42,058 nucleotides of DNA. It comes from JAABTH01 sp964390725 (GTDB lineage: Bacteria; Bacillota; Dethiobacteria; DTU022). The translations under genes were made by a program, and so were the position numbers. Numbering within the stretch: the first letter of the stretch is position 1; each line of letters begins with the position of its first letter. Of the stretch, positions 33,796 through 42,003 are shown piece by piece. The stretch is taken from contig CAYMIW010000026.1 of NCBI GenBank assembly GCA_964390725.1, positions 1-42,058 of the forward strand. Reading direction: 5' to 3'. Under the pieces are notes generated by a model that made no database searches, was not told the origin of the DNA, and saw only the letters and a program-made list of their open reading frames with translations.

Positions 33796-34832
33796 AAAGA
33801 ATGAGGCAGGCTATGGAAGAAAAAATAGATGGAATTTGGAGCGATTTGGCGCAAAAGATTCAGTGCGATAGTAATCACAAAGAGAACAGAATATATCGTA
33901 GGTTGGATTTGGAAAAAGATAATGGTATACGTCTTGGTGTTTCTATTCCGGGTATTAAAAAAGAATTACTTATCGAATTAACTGACCGGGGTCAACATAG
34001 TTTTTTTGATCCTAAATGGGCGGGCTTGATAATTACGGCAATAGATCTTGACATCCATCAGGAAAAAATCCCGCATCTTATGCTACATATTTTGAGGCAG
34101 GAGCACGAAAGTGTTTTTTTATTGGTTTGTGCAGATATAGTTGTTACACTAATAAATATTGTCAAGCCTGAACACAGGGCACGTGAGTTGAATAATTGCC
34201 TTGACAAGTGGAGCAGGTTTTTTCATAAACATGGTTTTGATGGTCTGGGAATAGAGGCGCAACGTGGATTGTTCGGAGAAATATATTGGATGCAGCGAAT
34301 TATTAATGCCGGGATGAATAAAAACAAAGCTGTTAATGCCTGGCAGGGTTGCTCAGGCGCATATCATGATTATATATATCAGGATGGAGCTGTGGAAGTC
34401 AAGACTACCATTTCAAAGGAACCGCGAAAAGTAAAAATAAACAACGAAAGGCAACTGGACGACAGGGTTTTAGAAAAAATGGTTTTGTATGTTCTAAGCC
34501 TTCAGGTTCTGCCTTCAGGTGGGTTGACACTACCATCGCTAATTGAAGAGATTCGTTTTTCCCTATCAGATAACATGTCTGCTAAGATCTCATTTGAACA
34601 ATCTCTGCATGAAGCCGGTTACATTGATTCACATGAGTATATCTATAAAGATAATTATATAATTAAGAAAGAGGAATCATTTCTCGTGAGGGACGGCTTT
34701 CCAAGGATAATTGATATGCCTTCCGGTACAGGTGATCTTTCATATTCTGTGTCTATTTCCTCCTGTTATGATTATCTGATTGACTTAAATACCGCAACAA
34801 GCCTTTTTAACGGAGGTGATAATAGTGCCTGA
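33792..34832 (+). CDS. PD-(D/E)XK motif protein (DUF4420 type)
   Basis: 346 aa. The catalytic block runs GLFGEIYWMQRIINAG (Glu on a helix), then the Asp of YHDYIYQDGAVEVKTT (Asp, Glu-x-Lys), the PD-(D/E)XK pattern of DUF4420 nucleases. The start overlaps the helicase gene by 4 bases; GTG 33792 is used, with ATG 33801 an alternative. As a nuclease, it is the probable cutting subunit or one of them. Confidence 0.9.
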   Translation: MKRMRQAMEEKIDGIWSDLAQKIQCDSNHKENRIYRRLDLEKDNGIRLGVSIPGIKKELLIELTDRGQHSFFDPKWAGLIITAIDLDIHQEKIPHLMLHILRQEHESVFLLVCADIVVTLINIVKPEHRARELNNCLDKWSRFFHKHGFDGLGIEAQRGLFGEIYWMQRIINAGMNKNKAVNAWQGCSGAYHDYIYQDGAVEVKTTISKEPRKVKINNERQLDDRVLEKMVLYVLSLQVLPSGGLTLPSLIEEIRFSLSDNMSAKISFEQSLHEAGYIDSHEYIYKDNYIIKKEESFLVRDGFPRIIDMPSGTGDLSYSVSISSCYDYLIDLNTATSLFNGGDNSA

Positions 34833-36843
34833 TTTAGACGAAAGTATTAAACGCCTGCGCGCAGATATTTCTACAGCATCTCATGAACTCGAAATGCTTA
34901 AAGAACATAAGTTTACAGAAGAGGTTGGCGATATGCTCGTAGAAGCAGGTGAACTTGATGATTTCATCAGGTCATCTTACAAGGCCCGTGGGATGAAAGT
35001 TGACGGGTATTGTTTTGATGAAGAATACAGTAATCTTAATCTAATAGTGACGAACTGGCTCGGCGAATCAGATGTGCCAATTGTGAAAGTAACGAATACC
35101 GAAGTTGAGAAGTATTTTAAAAACTGTACGAGATTCTTCCAAAACTGCAAATCAAAGCTATATACTAAAATAGAAATTGCCAATGAGGCATTTGATCTGG
35201 CTAAGCTAATATATGAATTACGTGACGAAATAATCGGAGTAAGAATATTTTTTATTACTGATGGGGTTACAGAGAAAAGAGCGGCAAATGTCGAAATTAT
35301 TGATGATATAGAATTCAGATATATCCTGTGGGATATTGAGAGGATATTACAGTTTATTGAAAACGGTGAGAAAGAAGAAGTAGTGGTTGATTTCAATGCT
35401 AATGGTGCCAGGCCGATACCTTTTCTCAGCAGCAGAAGTAATAATGATATGTACGAAACGCATTTGGCATTCGTTCCCGGACAGGTACTTGCTAATATCT
35501 ATTCACAATGGGGTACTAAAATGTTGGATATGAATGTCAGAGTGTTTCTTTCAGCCAGAGGTAATGTAAACAAAGGAATTAGGGATACAATAATCAATGA
35601 GCCTGAAATGTTTTGCGCTTTTAATAACGGTATTACTGTTTCAGCCAGTGAGATAGAAACCGAAGAATTTGATGATGGCACCAAGGTAATTAGCAGAGTA
35701 AAAGATTTCCAAATTGTTAATGGTGGCCAGACAGTGGCCTCACTGTACCACACTAGGAAAAAAAACAAAGCGGTATTGTCCGAAATAAGTGTTCAGATGA
35801 AGCTTATTGTTATTAATGATCGTGACAAATTAGATCTTTATGTACCGCGTATCAGTGAGTATTCTAATACACAAAACAAAGTAAACCTTGCTGATCTTGC
35901 TGCCAACGATCCACCACATCCGGAAATACATGAAATATCTAAGAGATTTCCTGCACCCGACCCCACAGGTGGTTCAAGAATTTCATATTGGTTTTATGAA
36001 AAAGCGAGGGGTAGTTATGAAGAGACAAAAAACCTTGAAGCTAGGACACCAGCCAAAATCAGGGAGTATGAAGCAAAATACCCTAAAACCCAACGGTTTG
36101 ATAAGGCAATATTTGGAAAAGTGTGGAACACATATCTAAGGAAACCTTATACTGTTAGCTTGGGCGCACAAAAGAATTTTGCTAACTTTAATTTATGGTT
36201 GCGGGAACAGGAGGAAGACTTAACAGTTTTTTTCAGAAAAACTGTTGCACTGGTTTTGTTGTGGAAAAATGCAGAGCGTGTTGTAAGAAAACAGAGTTTT
36301 GATGGCTACAGACATAATATAGTTACATATACCCTTGCTTGGCTGATGGAATTAACCAACATGAAAATAGATCTGGAAAGATTGTGGAAAAACCAAGTAG
36401 TAGATACTTGTATTTTGGAGACAATTGAAAGTATTTGTTATGTAGTCAACGATCATATCCGTAAAACAGATAAGAATATCTCGGAATGGTGTAAGAAGAC
36501 AGAGTGCTGGAGCCTTCTGAGAGAGAATAGCTTTGAGCTTTCTGAAGAGATAAGAAGTACATTTCTGGCATCAAACGAAGTGGTAAGAGAATACAATCCG
36601 GAGATTAGGGTGGAAACTGAAATTATAGATTTTTGTAAAGGAAAAGGCAGCCAGTCTTGGTGGGAACTTGCAAAGTGGCTGAAACAAATGGATTTCCTTA
36701 CCGGAAAACAGCGGAGCCAATGTGCCAACATGGGGAGGATACTTCAAAACAACAAAGAACCAAGCATAAAGTTATCAGTTCCATGTAAAAAAATATGGGA
36801 AGAAGCGATTATAAGAGGTTGGGCACCTGAAGATTATAAATAA
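34825..36843 (+). CDS. AIPR (abortive infection phage resistance) protein
   Basis: 672 aa from GTG 34825, preferred over GTG 34816 because GGAGGTGA (34812-34819) then sits 5 bases upstream. The AIPR core is seen in FCAFNNGITVSASEIE and IVNGGQTVASLYHTRKK, near residues 265-320. It overlaps the DUF4420 gene by 8 bases. AIPR proteins are linked to phage defence and accompany Z1/DUF4420 systems. It ends the AT-rich operon. Confidence 0.9.
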   Translation: MPDLDESIKRLRADISTASHELEMLKEHKFTEEVGDMLVEAGELDDFIRSSYKARGMKVDGYCFDEEYSNLNLIVTNWLGESDVPIVKVTNTEVEKYFKNCTRFFQNCKSKLYTKIEIANEAFDLAKLIYELRDEIIGVRIFFITDGVTEKRAANVEIIDDIEFRYILWDIERILQFIENGEKEEVVVDFNANGARPIPFLSSRSNNDMYETHLAFVPGQVLANIYSQWGTKMLDMNVRVFLSARGNVNKGIRDTIINEPEMFCAFNNGITVSASEIETEEFDDGTKVISRVKDFQIVNGGQTVASLYHTRKKNKAVLSEISVQMKLIVINDRDKLDLYVPRISEYSNTQNKVNLADLAANDPPHPEIHEISKRFPAPDPTGGSRISYWFYEKARGSYEETKNLEARTPAKIREYEAKYPKTQRFDKAIFGKVWNTYLRKPYTVSLGAQKNFANFNLWLREQEEDLTVFFRKTVALVLLWKNAERVVRKQSFDGYRHNIVTYTLAWLMELTNMKIDLERLWKNQVVDTCILETIESICYVVNDHIRKTDKNISEWCKKTECWSLLRENSFELSEEIRSTFLASNEVVREYNPEIRVETEIIDFCKGKGSQSWWELAKWLKQMDFLTGKQRSQCANMGRILQNNKEPSIKLSVPCKKIWEEAIIRGWAPEDYK

Positions 36844-36983
36844 TGATAAAGATTAGCGTGTGGCGACTGCATTGTCAGGGGATCGTAATAATTGAAAAAA
36901 GATATTCGCTTTATTTTTCCTGTTTATATTGTAAAGCGATACTTAAAAAGATCAGATAATAATTATAAGGAGGACCTACCACC

Positions 36984-38666
36984 ATGGTAAAAATGGTCCC
37001 CGATATCGACCCCGGCCTGATCGAAAACAGCGGCGAGCAGCGTTTCTATGAAGCAGCCAGCGAGCTGCCCCCTGCCTACACCGTTTACTACAGCTACAAG
37101 TTCAGCGCCGGTGAGCATGCTGAAAACCCAGCGCTCATTTATGAAGCCGATTTTATAATTGTCCACCCAAGGCTCGGTTACCTGGTGGTGGAGGTTAAAG
37201 AAGGCCAGTATCAATACTTTAACAATCGCTGGCAGAAACAGCTGGGCAGCGACTACGTGGACGTGGAAAAAGATCCTGTCGGGCAGGCCGAAAGGGCCAT
37301 GTATAATATTTTAGGCAAGTATAAGCAGGTGGCCGGTAAAAGCTATTTTCCCCTTAACATCAGATATGCTGTTTGCTTCCCCGATTGCAACCGCCTGGCC
37401 GGCAACACCCCCGATAACCTGAAACCGGAGAGCATCCTGCTCTGTGACAACCTCGACCAGCTGGAGGCGGCAATCGGCGCTATTTTCAAGGGTGAAGCGG
37501 AGCGGGCCGATGAAGAAGCGGTAGCTCTTTTAAAAAAGATACTTGCTCCCTCTTTTAAGCTTTTTAATACCCTGGAAGCAGAGATGCAGCGCTATTACAG
37601 TTCAGCTGAGCGGGTGCTGACTGAAGAGCAGCAGCGTATACTGGACGAGACCGCTTATGATAAGCGCAAGATCTTTTTGGGTGCGGCCGGGACAGGTAAA
37701 ACCTATATTGCCATGGAAAAGGTGCGGCGCCTGGTTCATGAAAACAAGCGGGTACTTTTAACCTGCTTTAACCGCAACCTGGGTGAGCTGATGCGCAGGG
37801 AACTGGCTGCGGAACTGGATAGGGGGCTGCTTAAGGCTACCAATTTCCACAATCTGCTGCTGGTCTGTTTGATAGATCAGGGTTTAAGTATTAAAGTGCC
37901 AGAAGAAGCAGGGGAGAGGAACCGTTTTTTCCAGCAGGAGCTGCCGGAGCAAGCTTTCAATTACCTGGCTGATCTGCCGGAGGAAGAAAAATTTGATGCT
38001 CTGGTGGTTGATGAAGGGCAGGATTTCCGGGAGGAATGGTTTTTAATCCTCCAGGAGATGCTCAAAGGGGGAGAAAAGGGCGAGTATTATATCTTTGCCG
38101 ACCCGGGACAGAATATCTTTAACCCTAAAGCTGATGCGCTGGCCTCATTTGAGGTTTCCCGTCATAAACTAACCCGTAATCTGCGTAATACGGAAGCGAT
38201 TAACAGTTGGCTGACCAGGCTGATCGGCGGAGATGGCTTGGTAGCCACCAACCGGGGAGGCGCTCCCATTGGCTTTTTCCCCTGGCAGAGTGCTGAAGAA
38301 GAGTATCAGTTGGTTAAGAAAGAGCTGGGCCGCCTGGTAAGCCAGCGGGTGCGGCCGGAGCGGGTGGCTATTTTGTCGCCGCATAGGTTGGAGAAAAGTG
38401 CATTTGCCGGGCGGAACAAGGTGGGTGAGTGGCCGCTTTATGATGCGGGAAGCAGGCGGGAAAAAGAACAGGTGATTCCTTCCAATGCGGTGCGGTTCTA
38501 TACGATCAGGTCTTTTAAAGGCCTGGAGGCTGATATTGTCTTTTTAACCGGAATCAAACCTGACAGCAAGGTCTGCACCCCGGGTGATGTATATGTGGGC
38601 TGCTCGCGGGCCAGGTTTCTACTGTATGTTTTTCATGAGGAAGGGTATGAGTTTGGCAATATATAA
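36984..38666 (+). CDS. NERD-domain superfamily I helicase
   Basis: 560 aa. Residues about 20-130 are a NERD nuclease-related domain (EADFIIVHPRLGYLVVEVKE). From about 210 is a UvrD/Rep-like motor: Walker A FLGAAGTGKTYIA, Walker B VVDEGQDF, motif III-like ADPGQNIFN, and RSFKGLEADIVFLTG, VYVGCSRARFLLY at the C-terminus. AAGGAGG precedes ATG 36984. Higher in GC than the operon before it and separated by 140 bases, so it is a different acquisition, though it too has a defence or repair flavour. Confidence 0.9.
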   Translation: MVKMVPDIDPGLIENSGEQRFYEAASELPPAYTVYYSYKFSAGEHAENPALIYEADFIIVHPRLGYLVVEVKEGQYQYFNNRWQKQLGSDYVDVEKDPVGQAERAMYNILGKYKQVAGKSYFPLNIRYAVCFPDCNRLAGNTPDNLKPESILLCDNLDQLEAAIGAIFKGEAERADEEAVALLKKILAPSFKLFNTLEAEMQRYYSSAERVLTEEQQRILDETAYDKRKIFLGAAGTGKTYIAMEKVRRLVHENKRVLLTCFNRNLGELMRRELAAELDRGLLKATNFHNLLLVCLIDQGLSIKVPEEAGERNRFFQQELPEQAFNYLADLPEEEKFDALVVDEGQDFREEWFLILQEMLKGGEKGEYYIFADPGQNIFNPKADALASFEVSRHKLTRNLRNTEAINSWLTRLIGGDGLVATNRGGAPIGFFPWQSAEEEYQLVKKELGRLVSQRVRPERVAILSPHRLEKSAFAGRNKVGEWPLYDAGSRREKEQVIPSNAVRFYTIRSFKGLEADIVFLTGIKPDSKVCTPGDVYVGCSRARFLLYVFHEEGYEFGNI

Positions 38667-38688
38667 AGGGGTGAGCAACCCTTTTATA
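38662..38688 (+). terminator. Probable terminator after the NERD-helicase
   Basis: TATAAAGGG (38662-38670) and CCCTTTTATA (38679-38688) form a hairpin with an 8-base loop and one bulge, overlapping the stop codon at 38664-38666. The T run is inside the arm, so the signal is weak. Confidence 0.4.
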
Positions 38689-38834
38689 GACAATCTGCTA
38701 AGCTGCTGCAGCCATCAACTCGTAGTGCTTGTTCTGAGCATTTTCAGCAGGCCCCAAGGTGATCATAGTCTTTAAACTTTTATTCAATGGAACCAGTGAA
38801 TAAAAATTAATCAGCAACCTGGTATGAACATAAT

Positions 38835-39296
38835 GTGAAAGAAAATAAACAGATAGGAGCAGTATGCAAGTATTTTGAAAACAGGATCGGAAAGATGTAT
38901 TACGAGGTACATGGCCGGGATGATGCCCCGGCAATATTATTTTCCCATGGAGTCAGCATGAGCCATGAAACTTTCAAGCCCCAGGCGGAAGGCTTACAGG
39001 ATAAATTCAGGGTAATCATCTGGGATATGCTAAATCATGGGCAATCAACGCCTCTCAATGATCAGCTACCTTTTTCGGAAACCACAGCGGACTATATTGT
39101 TGATCTGCTGGATTACCTGATAATTGAAAAAGCGGTTTTGGCAGGGCTCTCCCTGGGAAGTTATGTTACCCAGATAATAGCTCATAAGTATCCGGAAAGA
39201 GGAGCTGCAGAAAACGGGAAAGCAGTAATGGCCCACTTAACCCGGGAGCTTATGAGGGATATGGTGCGTGGTCTTCCTGGTCATCTCCAGGTTTAA
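38835..39296 (+). pseudogene. Alpha/beta hydrolase, truncated
   Basis: The N-terminal half of an alpha/beta hydrolase with the HG-x oxyanion segment ILFSHGVSMSHETF, WDMLNHGQS and nucleophile elbow GLSLGS, then, after YPER, a jump to a sequence (GKAVMAHLTRELMRDMVRG) that looks like the cap from further along, and a stop before the Asp/His of the triad. So it lacks part of the core and cannot be active. A better-placed start, ATG 38863 after AGGAG, would give MQVFENRIGKMYY only if one T of TTTT at 38873-38876 were removed, so a frameshift is likely too. Confidence 0.75.
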
Positions 39297-39339
39297 AAGC
39301 CCCTGCTAAAAAGTCATGTTTTTATAAATTGTGGAGTGA

Positions 39340-39684
39340 TTATTCAAAAATACTGTAGGTATTAGCGAAGTTTAAAACCGATAAACTGCTTTTTTCAAAC
39401 TTAAGTTTTCCGGCATAAACTAAATATCCCTTTTCACCACCGGTAATTATATTAAAGTAGTTTATACTTTTATAAAGATATTTGTTATAAGTCATTGCTG
39501 CCTTGATCTCTACCGGTATAAGCTCATTTCTGTTTTTATACAAAAGACCGACCTCTTTTTGGTTTGCATCACGATAAAAGTATAGGTTCGGTTCCAAGCC
39601 CTTGTTCATCCTTGCTTTGAGTGCTTCCAAAACAACCATGTTTTCAAACATATTTCCCAGCAGATATGCCGCCAGCCCTACATC
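39340..39684 (-). pseudogene. DUF4143 C-terminal fragment of an AAA ATPase
   Basis: The frame opens after a stop at 39685-39687 with DVGLAAYLLGNMFENMVVLE and continues through LYFYRDANQKEVGLLY and LIPVEIKAAMTYN, which is the DUF4143 domain with its PD-(D/E)XK-like D, E-x-K residues. The AAA domain normally upstream of it is absent; in its place is part of an unrelated hydrolase. Confidence 0.8.
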
Positions 39685-39699
39685 TTAGCAAGATTACAC

Positions 39700-39890
39700 A
39701 TGGGTTTTGAGACATATTATGGAGGTATGGATAAATAAATTTAAGTGCGGGGTGCCCCATCTCAGGATATAGAATAAGCTTTGCACCGGGGATTCCTTCA
39801 GCTGTTTGTTTGAAAAGTTTTTCAGAATAAAAGGGATCTTTGGAGCCAGCAACAACCTATACAGGTGGTTGAATCTGATTAAGTTCATCT
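39700..39890 (-). pseudogene. Alpha/beta hydrolase C-terminal fragment with internal stop
   Basis: Minus-strand frame reading LNQIQPPV, TAG, VVAGSKDPFYSEKLFKQTA, then LILYPEMGHPALKF: the Asp (SKDPF) and His (EMGHP) ends of a hydrolase triad. It starts within 10 bases of the tadA stop and merges at about 39690 into the DUF4143 fragment. There is no start codon or upstream core. Confidence 0.75.
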
Positions 39891-39897
39891 CAAACGT

Positions 39898-40368
39898 TCA
39901 GTCCCGCCTGCTGCGGAAAAAATCTTGCAGCAATGAAGCGCATTCTTCCTGCATTATACCGCCGGTTACCTCCAGCCTGTGGTTAAGACGGTTGTCGCGA
40001 ACAATATCATACAGGGTTCCTGCAGCACCGCCCTTGGGGTCGAAAGCACCAAACACCAGCCGTTCGACCCGGCTCTGCACCATGGCCCCGGCGCACATCG
40101 GGCACGGTTCCAGGGTAACATAAAGGGTGCAGCGGCTGAGTCTCCAACCGCCTAAGATCTTCCCGGCTTTACGTATAACCAGCAGTTCGGCGTGGGCAGT
40201 ACCATCACAATGTTCTTCCCTGCGGTTATGATCGGCTGCGATAACCCGACCGTCCTGAACTAAAACGGCACCGATCGGCACTTCACCGGCCCGGGCGGCG
40301 ACGGATGCCTCTTCCAGGGCAATGCGCATATACTGTTCATCAGTTTTTCTGTTAGGATTATCCGCCAT
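39898..40368 (-). CDS. tadA: tRNA-specific adenosine deaminase TadA
   Basis: 156 aa. Zinc ligands and proton shuttle are HAE (GTAHAELLVI) and PCPMC (TLEPCPMCAGAMV), the TadA/CDA signature; GTLYDIVRDNRLNHRLEV is the TadA C-terminal segment. It deaminates A34 of tRNA-Arg(ACG) to inosine. AAAGG precedes ATG 40368. A housekeeping gene, marking the return to the core chromosome after the broken-gene patch. Confidence 0.96.
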   Translation of the reverse strand: MADNPNRKTDEQYMRIALEEASVAARAGEVPIGAVLVQDGRVIAADHNRREEHCDGTAHAELLVIRKAGKILGGWRLSRCTLYVTLEPCPMCAGAMVQSRVERLVFGAFDPKGGAAGTLYDIVRDNRLNHRLEVTGGIMQEECASLLQDFFRSRRD

Positions 40369-40432
40369 GATATAAGGCCTTTCATTATCGATGAAGTTTC
40401 ATAAGTGGAATTACAATAAACTATCTTTATTA

Positions 40433-40457
40433 GAATGCCCCCTGGCAGGGGGCATTC
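40433..40457. other. Perfect GC-rich hairpin downstream of zinc-ribbon gene
   Basis: GAATGCCCCC (40433-40442), loop TGGCA, GGGGGCATTC (40448-40457). No T tract on either strand, so it may be a Rho-assisted end, an mRNA 3' barrier or a repeat. Confidence 0.5.
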
Positions 40458-40487
40458 CATAAAAAGAATATTTTACTGAGGACCAGC

Positions 40488-41147
40488 TTATCGTTCAAAA
40501 CTTAACTCATTGATGATACTTCTGAATTCTGCATCAGCAATGGGGGTTAGTTCAAAAACAATCCCGTCCCAGGTGTCGGTCATGATGATTGTTTCCGGGT
40601 CTCGGCCGGCCAGTTCAGCTGTTCTCTCCCAGGTGTCCAGGCCGCGGTGATAAATTTCAAGATAACTGGCTTCTTCCGTATTTTCTATGCGGTACTGTGT
40701 CCTGAACCAGTAACTCTCTGAAGGGACCGCAATGTTCACCATTTCATTGGGTAAAAACTGGAAGTATACTTCACCACCCGCACCAGCTCCTTTCCAGGAG
40801 CCTACGATATCACTTTCGTCAACAGTGCCAGTTGCTGTGGGCCCTCCGTCACGGAAGAAAAACCAGTAGGTTGTGCCGGCCCCGGCAATTAATAATACAG
40901 CCAGGATAATGATCAGCGGAACAAGAAAACGCTTCTTACTTTTTTTGCCGCCCACTGCCTGGTAATACACGCCCTGCTGCGGTGCAGCTATATTCCTCTT
41001 TTTGCGCTCTTTGCCGGAAGCCGGTGCCTGGGAATCATCTACCGGAACTGCTTCTACACCATCTAACATTGATTCGCAGTAACGGCATTTAATTGCTTTT
41101 GCCGGTATTTCCTCATTGCAAAAAGGGCAAATTTTCATATCTGCCAT
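40488..41147 (-). CDS. Zinc-ribbon single-pass membrane protein
   Basis: About 219 aa from ATG 41147, which has GGGAGGT just before it. N-terminal zinc ribbon CPFCNEEIPAKAIKCRYC, a basic linker, one membrane helix (FLVPLIIILAVLLIAGAG) and a C-terminal domain outside with DIVGSWKGAGAGGEVYFQF, a lipocalin-like or DUF-type beta segment. The function is not known; this layout is common in Firmicutes. Confidence 0.82.
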   Translation of the reverse strand: MADMKICPFCNEEIPAKAIKCRYCESMLDGVEAVPVDDSQAPASGKERKKRNIAAPQQGVYYQAVGGKKSKKRFLVPLIIILAVLLIAGAGTTYWFFFRDGGPTATGTVDESDIVGSWKGAGAGGEVYFQFLPNEMVNIAVPSESYWFRTQYRIENTEEASYLEIYHRGLDTWERTAELAGRDPETIIMTDTWDGIVFELTPIADAEFRSIINELSFER

Positions 41148-41248
41148 AAATTTACCTCCCATAAAAAATGCCTTTTAATTCAGCAGGCAGTTGCCTCGCT
41201 GAATCGTAGATTTCATTATAACATATTCATACTGTATTTAACCACCAC

Positions 41249-41277
41249 TTGCATTTATCACTTTCATCAGTTATAAT
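41249..41277 (+). promoter_or_regulatory. Sigma-A promoter of the lipoprotein gene
   Basis: TTGCAT (41249-41254), 17 bases, then TATAAT (41272-41277). Expected start of transcription near 41284, immediately before the leader hairpin. Confidence 0.8.
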
Positions 41278-41287
41278 TCATGAAGCG

Positions 41288-41325
41288 AGCCCGTTATTAA
41301 GTCAGGTCTGACAAGCGGGCTTTTA
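41288..41325 (+). promoter_or_regulatory. Leader hairpin resembling an intrinsic terminator
   Basis: AGCCCG (41288-41293) pairs with CGGGCT (41316-41321) and an inner GTCAG/CTGAC pair (41301-41305 with 41308-41312) lies inside; TTTT follows. Located within the first 40 transcribed bases, 34 bases before the gene, it would end transcription or regulate it by attenuation. It could also yield a short RNA. Confidence 0.55.
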
Positions 41326-41358
41326 TCTTAGGAGAAGGTCTTTAAAGGAGGAAAATAT

Positions 41359-41940
41359 ATGCCTAGAATTAAGACCTTGGTTGTTTTAACACTCGTTTTA
41401 CTGTTTGGCTTTTCTTTGGCCGGTTGCGGATTACTTGCTTCCCGCAGCCCGGAAACTGCAATTGATACCAGCCTGGATGGTGAGCTGCCCGGTTGGTTGC
41501 TTTTATCTCACCGTAATGAAGTAGATCCCAATGCTGAGAGTGATGAAGTGGTTAACCCGAAAGATCCCCTTGAGGATGAGGTTGGCCAGGATGATCTTGC
41601 TGTCGGCGGATCCGATGAAAATGATAATGTAACTGCTCCATCGGCTGAGCAGCCGGCACCTGCGAATACATCAACTTCCCAGCAGCCTTCAAGTTCCGGC
41701 TCAAGCAGCTCAACGCCCGAGCCAGGATCCAAGGAATATATGGCCTGGTTTGCCTATAACGGGGCTAAGGGTACCTACAATCCAAGGTACCTGGAGTGGT
41801 TTAATGAAACCAGGGGTGCCGCTCCCTACGATGCGTGGCTGGAAAATAAAGAGGCTGAAGAAGAGAATGAAGCTCTCTTTGATGGAATGGATTTTACCAA
41901 AACTTCGCCCTCCGGCTGGGGCAGTAGTGATGACGATTAA
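41359..41940 (+). CDS. Lipoprotein with acidic low-complexity linker
   Basis: 193 aa. Lipobox SLAGC after a clean signal peptide, then an Asp/Glu-rich region and a Ser/Pro/Gln/Thr linker (SQQPSSSGSSSSTPEPG), then EYMAWFAYNGAKGTYNPRYL and an acidic tail. AAAGGAGG precedes ATG 41359. It looks like a surface-exposed small protein; no enzymatic motif. Confidence 0.82.
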   Translation: MPRIKTLVVLTLVLLFGFSLAGCGLLASRSPETAIDTSLDGELPGWLLLSHRNEVDPNAESDEVVNPKDPLEDEVGQDDLAVGGSDENDNVTAPSAEQPAPANTSTSQQPSSSGSSSSTPEPGSKEYMAWFAYNGAKGTYNPRYLEWFNETRGAAPYDAWLENKEAEEENEALFDGMDFTKTSPSGWGSSDDD

Positions 41941-41972
41941 AGTTTAATCGAGCCGGTTTATCAGGCAAGTTG

Positions 41973-42003
41973 AAGGCCCCTGCCGTTAAGGCAGGGGCCT
42001 TTC
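41973..42003 (+). terminator. Strong intrinsic terminator, bidirectional
   Basis: AAGGCCCCTGCC (41973-41984) pairs perfectly with GGCAGGGGCCTT (41990-42001) around GTTAA and runs into TT. It separates the lipoprotein from the tRNA gene on the other strand and could end both. Confidence 0.85.

Noticed and set aside
38698..38934. Minus-strand 78-codon ORF
   Set aside because: It overlaps the hydrolase fragment and its upstream region, has no ribosome binding site, and its composition is unlike protein except for a short C-terminal piece that may be a remnant.
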